NCBI GenBank assembly: GCA_914767715.1
Contig: OU612070.1
Location: 6,835,501-6,899,500 of the forward strand
Length of the DNA: 64,000 nucleotides
Reading direction: 5' to 3'
Source: Membranipora membranacea
Lineage: Eukaryota > Bryozoa > Gymnolaemata > Cheilostomatida > Membraniporidae
Below the pieces are notes generated by a model. The model saw only the letters and a program-made list of their open reading frames with translations. It did not search any database and was not told the origin of the DNA. This document shows positions 48,449 to 60,421 of this stretch, piece by piece. Position 1 is the first letter of the stretch; each line of letters begins with the position of its first letter. Made by a program: the position numbers and the translations under genes.

Positions 48449-51400
48449 CTAGGATGGGAGAAGTCTTAGGCGCTTAGCTGTTTTTTTAGATGTTGTGAGC
48501 CCGACCCCTGGTGATTGTAATTCTTCGCTGCGGCGTTGACTGTTGTAACTTGGGAGGAGACGGATTTTCTTTGACGCTGCTCTGAATGTTGTCGATGTGG
48601 CCGTACTTGGTGGTTCTGAAACCGAATAAGTTGGAGACTGAAACAGCATCACCGGTTTCAGCGCTGGCGCTGCCTTTGGGGCTGCTGGTAATAACTTTAG
48701 TTTCCGTACAGTAGTCTTGACTTTCCATAAAGGCTCGATCGATGATGGTGAAACTGTCCTGACAAACGGTCGTTTCAGAGACGGTAACAAAGCTATCTTT
48801 CTTATCCGTTTCACTGGTGTCACTGTTTGTCTGACATCTAGCCTTCCTTGTCTGACCTGTAGAAGAGTAGACTATGAATAATTAATAATAACAAAGATTA
48901 ATATTAGTAATGATACCCAATTTTACATTTAAAATTGGCAAAGCTACCTTCTTAATTTTTCTTGTTACAAACGTACTAACCTTTCTATACCTCTTGACTG
49001 CCAGGATGACACAAGCTGCCGACGCTCCTGCTGCTGCCAGACTAAGAGGAGCAGTCACTCCAATAATGATGATGACTATATCTGCGGTTTGTTCTGTTGT
49101 TGTGTGTCCTAATTCTGGCAGTTCTGTGGGAGTTTTATCTACGACTGTAACAAATTTAATTTTATCAAATTCTACCTCAAGATTATCTGCTATTCAGCTG
49201 TCTTTGCATCGAGCAAATGGATTGCTTTGTTTCTTTCTTGTCAAAACTAATTTGCATTGCATTCTGTGATTTTTCTAACAGATATAGGTGCACTGTAGGA
49301 AAGTCTTAAATTACCATGAAATGAAGTAGTGGTATGATGGTTTGTACTCTGTTGATATGTAGATGTCGTTGATGATGACACTGCAGAAGTGCTAGTTTCA
49401 ATGACTGCGCTGGTTGATGTTCGTGTGTCTGTTGAAGTAAGTGCTTCCGTCGTAGCTTCGGAGGAATCAGTAGTTGTAGGGAAAGGAGTTGTTGTCATCA
49501 TTGATGTCCTTGTAGATGTTGTTGATGTTTTTGTTATGAACTTTGTTGAAGTTGTGCTGGTACTGCTTGTAGGACTTGTTGTGGTTGGTGCATCAAAATT
49601 GATATACATGCTGCCTGAAAAAAAAAATGTTTATGTATGTTTTAGAGCTGTTTTACTTATATATATAAGAAAAACAACTGATGTTTATGCAAAAATATTT
49701 CATTACTGTGTACACAATATATTTTCTAATGTAAAGGATCTATGTGGCAAGTGGAAAACTGGTCCAGAAAACAACAATTCCTGACAGCAAATGTCATTTA
49801 TGTGCCATGTTCGAGTAAATGCTGTTGCAATTTTTAGGTTCTGACTTCTACAATTATATAACTGCACTTCTAAACAGACAAGTTGACCAATAAACATGTA
49901 CCTGCAGGGAATCCGTATGACTCGTATTGCACTTGACCATAAAGACCAGCATAAAACCCAACACTCGGATCTGTGTGCTTTAGTGTGTGAGATCCGGGTA
50001 CTATAGCTAAGCTGCGAGCCGAGTAACCTGAATCAGCTATCACCATCCAGCTATCCTGTACCTAAGTGTAATGTCAAGGTCAATTGTAGGAGGAAAATAG
50101 ACTAGTAGATATGATTTGTGTTGAGGTCAATAGTGGCAAAGGCAGTAGATGTTATGAGCTGATATGAGATGTAACCCCGTTACGGACTTCGTCATCAAGT
50201 ACAAGTAAGTAAGATATGATTTATATTAATATGAAAACTACAGATGTAAACATAATCAACTTGACGTCCTCAAAGCACTAGGTGATGACTTACCCAGCAG
50301 GTTTCGCCCACATCATCCCCGATAGAGAACCCTTCATCTTCCATTGTTGATGTTACGGTAGCGTCATTGAAAAGTATACCACTCTCACGTACAGTCTCTA
50401 TTACTAGGTTCACGTAATTCCTGCGACAATGAAGGGATGTTGATCAAGATGTTGATGTTAACTGCATCATCAGGATCAATCATTAGCCAAGATTCAAACT
50501 TTTCAGTGCTATCCATAGCAATGCTAAGGACAGCTTGCACAAACACATTTTATTTTAGCACATGCAGGATTATCTTATTGCCATGTAAGTGGAAATCCAA
50601 ATTGTGTTCAGATGATATTATACACATGTTCAACAATTCTTTTGAATAGGCTCAAATTTTTTTGAAGGCTTATCTAAGGGGGGAGCTTCATCAATCATTG
50701 ACAATTTTGACAAAAGGGAAGGTGAACTTATAACAAGAGATATGTAGATGTAAACATAGTCAACCTGACGTCCTCATAGCACAAGGTGATGGCTTACCCA
50801 GCATCACCTGGTGCTATATAAGTTATTATGATGACATCATGTTATCCCCCACCTGTATTGGCTAACGCTGACAGCTGTAGGAGTTGCAAATACATAACCT
50901 TTATCATACTGCTCTACAGGTACCAGTAGAGTCATCATCGGATCACTATCTGCACCATCTGTGGCACCTGATGGTTTATAAATAACGCATTTATGTCAAA
51001 GATCATGGAAATGATAAAACAATGGAATGGAATCTAATATTACGAAAACTAGGTGTCCGTTGATACAAGATCTCTTCTCATCACTGTGGCTGCGGCAGTG
51101 AATTAAATTCAAGTCAAATTAAAAGTTACTAATATTTGGCAAATCAATGGTATGTTGACCAGAAAGGATTCGATTACCGATATGATTTGTTTTTTCTTTC
51201 TAACAAATATATAACCTATGTCTTATGGAGACATTCTGTTACCCCAGCACATTATTTTTTTGGCACAACCGTGCCATCTGAAGAAAGCTGATCGCTTCAC
51301 CATGTTCATTTCAGCTTTTCCAAACAAATATCGATATAATACTTTTGGTGGTGTGAAAATTACTTGTTGTAGAGAACTGAGCACATATGGCTTTTGCAGT

Positions 51401-54318
51401 ACATGATATCGACAGTACTTCATCTGCAACAGTATTTAACACAACAAACTCTCCTGCAGATTGGAAGGGTGCACTTGACAATCCACCATTTGAACTAGTA
51501 ACAGTACAGCTCATTCCATCCTCAACACCTTTCAGATATAATATAATGAGAAATATGTATTGATGATTGAGCTTAAAAAGTCTCATTATGGTAATTCCAC
51601 AAAACAATAGAGGAAAGTCTAAACAACTTTGTTTCTTTTTTTAATTACATTTTATTGACTGGTTGTTTTCCATTAGGAGTCGAACACCACTATATGTAAA
51701 ACGTTGCCCAGACATTAAAAGCGTCCCTTGATATGTAGCTTGTAGTGGCATGCTAATATCAACCAGTCTTCCCAGACCAAGACAACAAAGTTTGAGCACC
51801 TCAACTATGAGATGTGTTTCTATTGACCCTTGAAGGCACACATAACTTTAATATTGAGTTATCTACACAGACCAAGAGGGAGGATAACTCCTATTACTTA
51901 CTAGTGGGCAAACATTTTTGTTGATATCAGTGCAGTAATTAATTTTATATCCTCAGAATGGTTGAGGGATCCTAAAACATTGAGCATAATATTACAATGG
52001 TCTATGACACTTGAAATATAATCATCAAACCGTTGAAACAAGTTCACAAGAAAAACAAGTTGCAATGTACGAACCCATCAGCTTGAACACTCCGTGATTT
52101 CTTTCCACAAGGTTAAAAGTCAAAAAGTTGTTCCCAAGTGTCCCTATTGGAGGAATCATCTCAACAATGTGGTCACTTGAACCTCCATTTCCAGAGATAC
52201 TGATGGATGTCCTGCGGTTACCTGAAATTAGCACCAAATACGACTATCAGTGTATAAAATGTATGATTCTTCAAAGTTAAACTTCTTGCATATGCCCATT
52301 CTGAATAGCAATTTGTCTATAAACAGACAACTACATGCCTGCCAATGTGCTGGCTGGCAGAATTGAAACTAGCCTGTCTTGACAAGCTTTGTCAAGACAG
52401 GCTAAATTGAAACCAGACACCATATAATCTAACCGTTACCTGTCAAAACAGAGACAACTTTTGTGGCGTTGATATAAGCTCCTGTCACATCAGTCGGAGT
52501 GTCTTTTGACAGGTATTGTAAGGTTTCCCCTCTGTTTATTGTTGCAGAACTTACAAGAGTTGTCCCTCCATATGTAATAGTCACACGGGTGTCATCGTGG
52601 ATACCAGTCACAACTGAAGACATAATCCATAGAATACAATACAGTTTGATTGATGGTTGGCAAATAAAGAGGTAGAAACACCATCAATTCGTTCGATTGA
52701 GGGGAATATTTTTTATGTACCACTGTAGGTTATGTGTCCCCCTGATTGGCTTATTTTGCATCTGGAAGCAACCAGTCAGAGCCAAATACTGACCGGGGAA
52801 TCAGGCAAAAGTCCACAGACATTCACCTGCAATTCAAACTGATAATGATAAAAGTCTTATCACAATTATTGCCTACCTATCATGCTTGCAGCAAAATTCC
52901 CATCATTCTCCCAGCCAATAGCATAATATTCTGTGCCTTGTATATCTACCGGAAGGGCCGTGAATCCGTCACAAGAATATCTCTGCAACATGATAAAGTT
53001 TGTCAGACCAACTGGGCACCCATAAAGCAGGGAAAACATTACGCATCAATTTGCATCCATTCTTTTCTATGCATACATGTAACAAATATTTGTCTATAAG
53101 TTAGCGGGTTTCATATCCGATGCACTCACTATTTTGTTTGATGCATAGACTACTATCTCTCCGTCAGCTATGACTATCTGCCCCTTCGGCTCGACAACAG
53201 TGGTATACGTGTCTGACATCCTTTCCGTGGTGTCTAGGGCATAGCTGAAAATCTCGCCTGCTGATACCGCTTCTGACTGCAAATCATCAATATATGATTT
53301 ATAAGACTTGTATGGGCGACATGAGTAGATAATGATAGAATAGAGCGCGTTTGTCATTGATGTTACTCCTCCGCAAGTTAGCCCAAACCAAACCAGACTA
53401 GATTCATTGATTAAATAAAGTGCAACACTTCTCTATTTTTGCCGTAAGTCTGACCACTACCTATACCCTTGAGGAGTTAATATTATCTTGAGTTTAATTT
53501 AGCATAGTTTTAAAGTGACTTAATCCCAGCTAGCAGTAATTTTGGCTGGAGTCTCTATAAAGCAGAGAGGATGGAGTGAATGTTAGCTAGCCTTAGATTT
53601 CACTATATCAAGCGTGTGTAAAATTTTCCTTCGGTGAATATTTTACTCATCTAGGGTCATGCTTACCAAAATACTTCCACCACTAGTGTAATTAAAGTGG
53701 ACAGGTCCAGCAAGTCTAGTTGTAACAAACACCTCCAGGCTTGCAGAGCCAGGTCCTCCATTTGCTCCAAAAGAAAAGACAAACTCCCTCCCAGCTGAGT
53801 CTCTTGCTGTTAAGTTAATTAATGGTATTCTTGATGAAGAGTTCATAATTATAATCTTGGTATATAACTGGTAAAATTGCAAAGCAGCTTGTCATTTTTA
53901 AAACGCATCCCTATGCTGCTTATTTCTTGTTTTCTTTTTTAAACCCACTTTCTTGGCATAATATTCATTCTCAAATAATGTTTTTCACTATTAGCCCTCA
54001 AATGAAAAAATACATTACTAGTAGATTGACATAAAAAAGAATTATCATGTTATTTGTGAAAAAAAATGTTTTGAAGAATGACTTTTGATTGAACTAATGG
54101 CCTTAGTGGCACGCAATGTTGAAAATTGCTCCCACTTCTAGGAATGGTAGAAATAGGCCGTGTTTAAAATATATGATTAAGTTGTCAGTGACAACGAAAA
54201 TGCAGCGTGATTGAGTAATGAAGATGATTTCAACTACTATAGCGATGTGAAAATTCTTACTTGCGCTGACAATGATGAGCTGCATGGAGAAGAACAGCCA
54301 AGAATCTATCCCTATCAT
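48449..54318 (-). CDS. IgGFc-binding-like type I membrane protein
   Basis: Thirteen minus-strand exons join in frame to 736 residues: 54318-54261, 53806-53667, 53276-53130, 52982-52877, 52613-52440, 52221-52075, 51528-51364, 50967-50853, 50420-50294, 50061-49902, 49614-49315, 49144-48981, 48856-48449. Exon 1 is a short signal peptide (FFSMQLIIVSA). Residues about 20-446 form an IgGFc_binding-type module: GREFVFSFGANGG, FTALPVDIQGTEYYAIGW, DDTRVTITYGGTTL, ATKVVSVLTG, IVEMIPPIGTLGNNFLTF and an end YESYGFPAG. Residues about 447-546 are a Ser/Thr-rich, probably O-glycosylated stalk. One membrane span (IVIIIIGVTAPLSL then AAAGASAACVILAV) precedes basic VKRYRK and a 135-residue cytoplasmic tail with four LLP motifs. 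No vWD or TIL domains follow, unlike vertebrate FCGBP, which is secreted. The ligand is unknown. Confidence 0.82.
48452..48799 (-). other. Four-fold LLP motif in the cytoplasmic tail
   Basis: The tail contains KIALLPS, KLKLLPA, KIRLLPS and RLRLLPS, each with basic residues just before it. They lie at about 48799-48779, 48703-48683, 48568-48548 and 48472-48452, and the last ends at the stop codon. Spacing is 32, 45 and 32 residues. Surrounding sequence is Pro/Ser/Ala-rich and probably disordered. Confidence 0.85.
50242..50806. repeat. Partial duplication of an exon-9 splice-donor region
   Basis: The sequence at about 50242-50303 (intron 9 start plus the last bases of exon 9 on the minus strand) is repeated at about 50746-50806 inside intron 8. 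Both read CTGGGTAAG on the minus strand, followed by ATCACC and GAGGACGTC. The second is a decoy 5' splice site without an exon. Confidence 0.7.
52361..52413. mobile_element. 35-bp perfect palindrome flanked by a 9-bp duplication
   Basis: Arms TAGCCTGTCTTGACA (52370-52384) and its exact complement (52390-52404) surround five bases AGCTT. Directly outside, AATTGAAAC stands on both sides (52361-52369 and 52405-52413), a perfect 9-bp target duplication. It lies in intron 5 of the IgGFc-like gene. The arm matches the arm of the element at 22358-22483. Confidence 0.85.
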
Positions 54319-56160
54319 ATTTATCTGACTCCTGTATGAAAAGTACCAAGTAGAGCTAAAAATTTAAAAAATTCAAATTTTAATGATTCACTGCAGTAAA
54401 GAAAAATAGCATAATGAGACTCACTACAGGACGTTAGAGGCTCAGCTGCTCCAATTCGAAGAGAAAGTGAGGAATATTTGTACTGTGTCCAAAATTTACT
54501 CATACCAAACTTAATTGCAATATTCTTCTGAGTGATTTAGCCTTCAAACAAGGTGCTTACTGAGGTGTACTGTGAGGAACGGAATTTTACTAACTCACTC
54601 ACTGTGCATATACTTTAAGAGAGTATATGCTGTGAGGAACGGAAATTGTTGTCCTATCCTATACTAAAGTAAATGCAGTGTACTATTAGTATGTATAGTT
54701 GTTCTATAACCGTCCTACTTATAAATTGGTTCTAACTATGTTTGTAGTTATGGTTTTAAATCTTGCACTCCGGACACTTCAAAATGTCACTTTATTGTGT
54801 AATTTATTTGTAGTTCTAACTTGGAGTTACCTCCTCTTTCATGCACTGAAGAAAGACAAGATCGCTCAAATCTATTAAAACGTTGTTCCAATTGGTAATG
54901 CTAGCACTCTGGTGAGTACGAGGTATTTAACTTATTAATTTCTAGTGACGAACAGCTGGTTCCCACTACTCCACAAAGCAATTTACTACGGGGTTGTTAT
55001 TGAGCCTGACCTCTTCTTAGCTTCACTAGAAGTTGCCTTCAAGTTGTTTAAGAAAGGTTCCTGCCGATAACCTGCTAAGACCCCTGTCTTGTTCCAACAG
55101 TAAAACTCTTGATGAGTTTCGAGACAATGCCCTTACACCACAAAGTCAATATAGTCCTTAGATGTTAATATGACACAATCACTATTTATGAATGTGTTCA
55201 GGTACGTTTGATATTTTTGTTATTCAACTTAGGTGACTGATTTTAACTATGAGCACCTACTTGATCTCTGTATAGTGCCTGGAAGCCCAATCAGGTAATC
55301 AAGGCGGTGTATCAGTATCACAGGCCTCTTAGCCAAGTTAAATTAGCTAAAGACTCCAACCCAATTTCTAGTGAAGGAAAGAGGTATCAGTCTGTGGTCA
55401 CTCTAAAATTAATGTTCAATTTCTATATTCAATGTTGAATTAATGTTTCACAGATTAGAGGTATCTTATCTTAAATCGGTAGCGTCCTACTTCTTTAAAA
55501 CACAAGAATCTAATCCTAAACTATTATTCCGAAACTTAATCTATTTAACCCCCAAGCAAAATATGAATACTAATTAATTCTGTTCTGCTTTAACAATAGT
55601 TCCCAATGATACTTCTAAAATGATTTCCGACTTGATATGAGCACCTACGCGAAATACCTGCGTTTATGGTGGGTCACAATGATTTCCGACTTTGATATGA
55701 GCACCTTACGCGAATTACATGCGTTTTTGGCGGGTCACAATGATTAAACCTCCTAAAGTTAATTTTGAATCCTGTTTCAGAGTGTTGTTATAGTAACAAT
55801 TAACAACGACTTACTTTAGTTGATTGCAAAATTGCCTTATAAACTCTTAGTGAATATGACCTAACGTCTGAGTACCTGACGAACTGTCCCTAATTACTTT
55901 GCCAATTACTATATGCATAGAAATCAATTACAACAGTATATTCACTAAAGTTATTGTTTATTGTCTTGATACTTATAAAAAAATGATAATGTAATTCAAA
56001 TGATACTCACAGTATATATTGGTCCTTAGACTCCACTTTAGTGTTAGCGTTCCAACAAAGATCTTTGATTTAAAACTAGTATTTATTAAATCAAAATATA
56101 ATGTCTTTTACTAGCTATGTAAAAAGTTGACTGTGCTGCTCAAAGAATTAAACTGTACTA
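54319..56160. other. Intergenic region with short repeats
   Basis: This should contain the promoter of the minus-strand IgGFc-like gene. A 14-bp direct repeat TGTGAGGAACGGAA (54571-54584, 54631-54644) encloses a hairpin with arms 54606-54614 and 54622-54630. A 59-61-bp tandem pair starts TGATTTCCGAC at 55621 and 55680. No gene is recognised. Confidence 0.6.
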
Positions 56161-56251
56161 ATTTACTGTTCAAAATTTCGGCCTTTATATAGGTGCCGAT
56201 TTTTGTGCTGACTCTGCTTGTTGTCGTTTGATTAGCTGTCAGCGGATTAGT

Positions 56252-56720
56252 GGATTAGTGTCTCTTGTGGCTTTGTTATATGAAACCGTTCTGTGGTCAC
56301 GTCACGTGGTATATGGCTGCTGTTCCTCAGTCTACCTTCTGGAATCTATTGTTCTATTTTTGGGCTGACTTTGTTGTTGTTACTCCAAGATTAATTACTT
56401 CCGTGTCACCCTGAAGATTACTTGGTACTTGGTGCTATGACGTTTTGGAAAACCAAATTCCTGAAGATTAATTGGTACTTGGTACTAGGATTAGTGTCTC
56501 TTGTGGCTTTGTTATATGAAACCGTTCTGTGGTCACATCACGTGGTATATTGCTGCTGTTCCTCAGTCTACCCTCTGGAATTTGTTGTTCTATTTTTGGG
56601 CTGACTTTGTTGTTGTTACTTCCTGGTTAATTACTTCTGTGTCACCCTGGAGATTACTTGGTACCTGGTACTATGACGTGTTGGAAAACCAAATTACTGC
56701 GTCATTGGAATTCCTATTTT
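56252..56720. repeat. 236-bp tandem duplication
   Basis: The block starting GGATTAGTGTCTCTTGTGGC at 56252 is repeated from 56488 with high similarity for about 200 bp (period 236). The period is not a multiple of three and the frames are broken, so it is unlikely to be coding. A third partial copy of CTGAAGATTA lies within the first unit. Confidence 0.85.
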
Positions 56721-59395
56721 CTGACCGGATTAGCATGCTGCGGTTATCTTCGCTACATCTTTGATGGATTACTTCTGCGTCTCTCTGCTCGTTGTGTATG
56801 CTTGTGACTACAAAATACCATGGAGGTTACTGGGTGCATTTGTTTCCATCTCTATCTGTACCCTCTGACTTCTGCGGCTGGCTGAATATAACTACATATC
56901 TCAAGTGCCCATTTTTGGTACTGACAGTACACTCAGTGTTCAAGGTCATCCTGGGCCTGTTTTTTGGCTGGTTCAAGGCCAAATACCATAGTCCTGGCCG
57001 TACTTTCTGATTCAGTTTGACATGCCATGTGAAATGAATTAAAAGTTCATTGCCATTTGTCACATGCTGTGCATAATATTCAATTCTATTATTTTTGTGA
57101 CTTGTGACTTTTTGATTTGTTCTACAACAACAATAACAAAGTGCTCACAACTTACGTTGTGACTTGCGAGTGTTTTTTGTTTGTAGCATGAGAGAAAATT
57201 AAAATTAAGGTTCATTTGCGATTAATGACTAAATCTAAATAGCCACTGGACACTTTGGTCGTGTATAATGATTGAAAAAATATTCCAAAGCAGGAAGGTG
57301 TGAAATGTTTGAAGTTACACATTGACGTGTTCAGTGGAGTTCATATCGGGTAACAAAACAAAGATGGTTGTTTTTCATAACCTCCTATGTAAAGGGTTTA
57401 CTGAGACTGAATGATGTTTAAATAATTATTTGAGGACATAGGCAATAGAAATGAGCTTCAGTATACCACATACAAGTACCCTATGCCTAGATCAAAATAT
57501 GATATAATTTGTTGCTTGAATTTGGAATTGCTCAATCCCCTATGAGAGAGCGATACACCAGTAGATTAAGAGGAACCGGAAGGCAGACAAATTTATCAAA
57601 CTTGTTCTGTCATATGTTAAGTGGTAAGAGGTGCAGGTATTTCACCATGCCAGAGGGTCTAAAGTACAAAGAAACAAACTCTTTTGAGAACTTCAGCTAT
57701 GTTGATGGTACCAGAAATAATAGAATTTCATAACTTCTCAAACAGACATAAACTGGATCTATGTATTGGGCATAATAAGTCATAGCAATCAATATTGAAC
57801 CCGAAGTGACTGGTCGAGGTACTAATTTCAGGAATTTGTCTGCGAAAGGATATGGTCTCAAGTAACCACAATATTCTTGCCTGTTTTTTGTACTCATTTA
57901 TCACAAGATATCAAATTGTTTTCTGAGAAGAAATCTCCATATAACAAAACCTATTAATATTTACTCAACAATATTGCAATAGATCCCTGTAGAAGACATA
58001 GCCGGAAGAACATCGTTGAGATGAGAATCGATGTCAACAAAAGTGCTAAAAATTAAAAAAAAAAATGCATTCCAAGAGCCTTTCCAAAGCTCCCTGATGT
58101 GGTATAGTCGCAGGTTATCAATGTAAGATATTGTCCTCTTGCTATATAAACGATGAGACATGACATTTCCTGACGTTTCACTATTACTTCATGTTTGTAA
58201 ATTTCGAAATTACCTGCAAATAACAGAGCTATTACTGGAGGGCGTTCTCAGTTTAAGCTTGGAGAAAAATGTATCCTTCCAGTAACTGAGGCCTGAGCCA
58301 ACAAATATATCGTATATATACTTGTAGATGGGAAAACAGAAACCCTTTAATTTAACACACAAGGGGTGGCAATATAGCAAAGAGAGAGATTTTATTGGTT
58401 TGGTTGTCACGCAGTCAGCACTGCAAGTGCGATGTCTGCGGAAACATTGTCAGCGGTTGCATAATGGATAGTCGGATGCATAGATGCATGCATGGTAGAC
58501 GGTTGCACTGTTGGTGGATACACTGTCATATAAATCTTTAAATCAAAATATAGTATGATAATAATATAATATCACATGTCCCAATGAAATGACCAGCTAT
58601 AAATAAAGTACATCAGGAAGAATTCTCCCTGAGCACATTTATTGGGTATCTACTACCTACTGTTTCATTTTGGATCATTATTTACTATAACACCGAAGAG
58701 AGGGTAACTCCCTTGGTAGTATCTGACACCCAAGCCCTGCACCATAGACATTTGTCTATGCCAGGTACTGTTATTCATTTGACGAAAGTTCACTGCTAGG
58801 TATGTCTATGTCTGTGACTGTGGAAATTCCTGGGAATGAAGTTTCGTTTTGGTTAGACCTAAAACACACTTTATACTTCCAATATTCGGTATAATATATT
58901 TCCGGTTGACTTTCGAAGAAATCAAAAAAATCAAAAAACTCATTTTAAAAAGAAAAAACACCATTCACAACTACTAGTGCTCAACTCACATCCCCAAGAC
59001 ATTTTTGTGCATTTTGTTGTAATAGCTAGGATCAAGTATACTCTAGCCTAACTGAAATATCTCCAGGATCTCATGAAGGTGCTGGGAGTGCCGAATAACA
59101 GGAAAAGTCCAGCAGCTGTCAAAATTCTAACTACTAGAAACTTACTTACTAACTTACTAGGAGTAGGACCAGACAGGTGTGTGGCATAGGCATCAGAAGT
59201 TACAAGTATGTATACTTTGTCATGTTGAGCTTGTCATGCTTTGAACAAGGAACAATGTGAACCTTGCTATGAAGGCATTTGAAGGCCTATCCCAATCTGA
59301 AGATGATAGTGGAATAATAAATATAAAACACAAAACCAAGTGCCTGATATAAAATGCTATATAAATAACATTACACAAGTTAGATATCTATTACA
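56721..59395. other. Unassigned intergenic sequence
   Basis: AT-rich, with short frames such as 56792-57010 and 57509-57733 lacking recognisable domains. No RNA gene or repeat partner found. Confidence 0.5.
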
Positions 59396-59402
59396 ATAGG
59401 AG

Positions 59403-59680
59403 TAGGAGGTGGCTCAGTTGGTTCGAGCGCTGGTCCTTAACACGCAAGTGTTGAAGGTTGTGGGTTCGAGTCCCCCTGCAGTCGACTGACTGCTGGGGAT
59501 TGTTGGACCCCCAGTGTGCTCCGACCTGCCTAGCAACTGAGAGAAAATTGGCACCATTACAAAATAAAGTACAGTTATGCTGTAGTATGTTGGATCGGCC
59601 CTGGGGGCCGATGTCTGGGAGACATGTCCCAAGACCCCTATGAGAGTTGTATAACAAAAGGCCTTTTGTTTGGTGAACAA
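59403..59680 (+). mobile_element. tRNA-derived SINE, well-preserved copy
   Basis: Head: box A TGGCTCAGTTGG (59410-59421) and perfect box B GGTTCGAGTCC (59463-59473), both Pol III promoter elements. The middle carries AACAC-GCAA-GTGTT, a perfect stem that replaces a normal anticodon arm. A non-tRNA body follows (GACCCCCAG, CTCCGACCTGCC, GAGAAAATTGG). A related copy sits at 19225. The 3' limit is uncertain. Confidence 0.8.
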
Positions 59681-59879
59681 AGGAGTACAATGGCAGGCAA
59701 AGTTTGCTTGTCTACATACATGTTGGGCGTGTTTTATCAATGGTTGGGGAACGTGTATGCTAGCCTCAGTTCTCCACTTTTGCTACACTCATCTGTGGGT
59801 ATACACAATCCACCCCCTGCTTCAATATGTAGGAACCACTGGTAAAGGGTATTTTACAATTGTACTTTATTTTGTAATG
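59555..59879. repeat. Inverted repeat, 19-bp perfect arms
   Basis: CATTACAAAATAAAGTACA at 59555-59573 is inverted at 59861-59879. The left arm is part of the SINE body; the right arm may be the tail of another element on the opposite strand. Confidence 0.75.
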
Positions 59880-60087
59880 CAGATATCGCGGCCTCGCCCT
59901 CACGGTACTCCCTCCCCTATCTCGCCACCCATTCTCTGGGATGTGTTTATCAGTTCTGAAAAGACACTTTGTCCAGTTGCCAGCAACGGGAGTAAACATC
60001 CATAAGGCATGTTGTGGGGCAGCCATGAGGCGTTTTAAGACAGTCTAAAGATGTTGTGAGGCAGTTTTTAGTTGTTGTAGAGCGAGT

Positions 60088-60232
60088 CTTGGGACGTCTT
60101 AAGACATTGTAAGGTAGTCTTGGGACGTCTTAAGACATTGTAAGGTAGTCTTGGGACGTCTTAAGACATTGTAAGGTAGTCTTGGGACGTCTTAAGACAG
60201 TGCAAGGTAGCCTTGGGACGTTGTACGACTGT
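60088..60232. repeat. 31-bp satellite, about 4.5 units
   Basis: Units start CTTGGGACGTCTTAAGACA at 60088, 60119, 60150, 60181 and a partial one at 60212. The first three are identical; the fourth has a few changes. More degenerate relatives extend upstream to about 60015. Each unit holds a short palindrome GACGTCTTAAGAC, close to self-complementary. Confidence 0.9.
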
Positions 60233-60421
60233 ATTGAGACCTAATGCCTAGACTCACACGACAACCAAAAACACTCGGGTGGAAACAATACATCCAAACC
60301 TTTGGTTTTATGGAACTATGTTTTGTACCTTTCAGAACTGGGTTAGTTTTGTAATGTCTGATACAAAACTAAACAGTTACTATGAAACTTGTGATCTGTT
60401 GCAGATTTGTTTCCAGCTAGC
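60233..60421. promoter_or_regulatory. Presumed upstream region of the small membrane protein gene
   Basis: The 190 bp between the 31-bp satellite and the start codon should hold the promoter or 5' untranslated region. A TTGCAG just before the ATG could also be a splice acceptor of an untranslated first exon. No TATA box is convincing. Confidence 0.3.

Noticed and set aside
49389-49784. 131-codon plus-strand frame rich in Val
   Set aside because: It is the opposite strand of the Ser/Thr-rich stalk exon; the spliced minus-strand model explains the region.
51641-51841. Possible extra exon of the IgGFc-like gene (minus strand)
   Set aside because: The peptide shows no domain match, splice signals are poor, and the neighbouring exons already join in phase without it.
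56501-57010. Trp- and Leu-rich frames that might be a membrane protein
   Set aside because: They fall in the 236-bp tandem duplication, whose period is not a multiple of three, and the first unit is not open in the same frame.
59403-59480. Possible functional tRNA gene
   Set aside because: Box A and box B are good, but there is no acceptor stem and no proper anticodon arm, and a related copy with a shared non-tRNA body exists at 19225; it is a SINE head.
60088-60232. CRISPR-like array
   Set aside because: The 31-bp units are directly adjacent with no unique spacers, and the host is an animal; it is a satellite.
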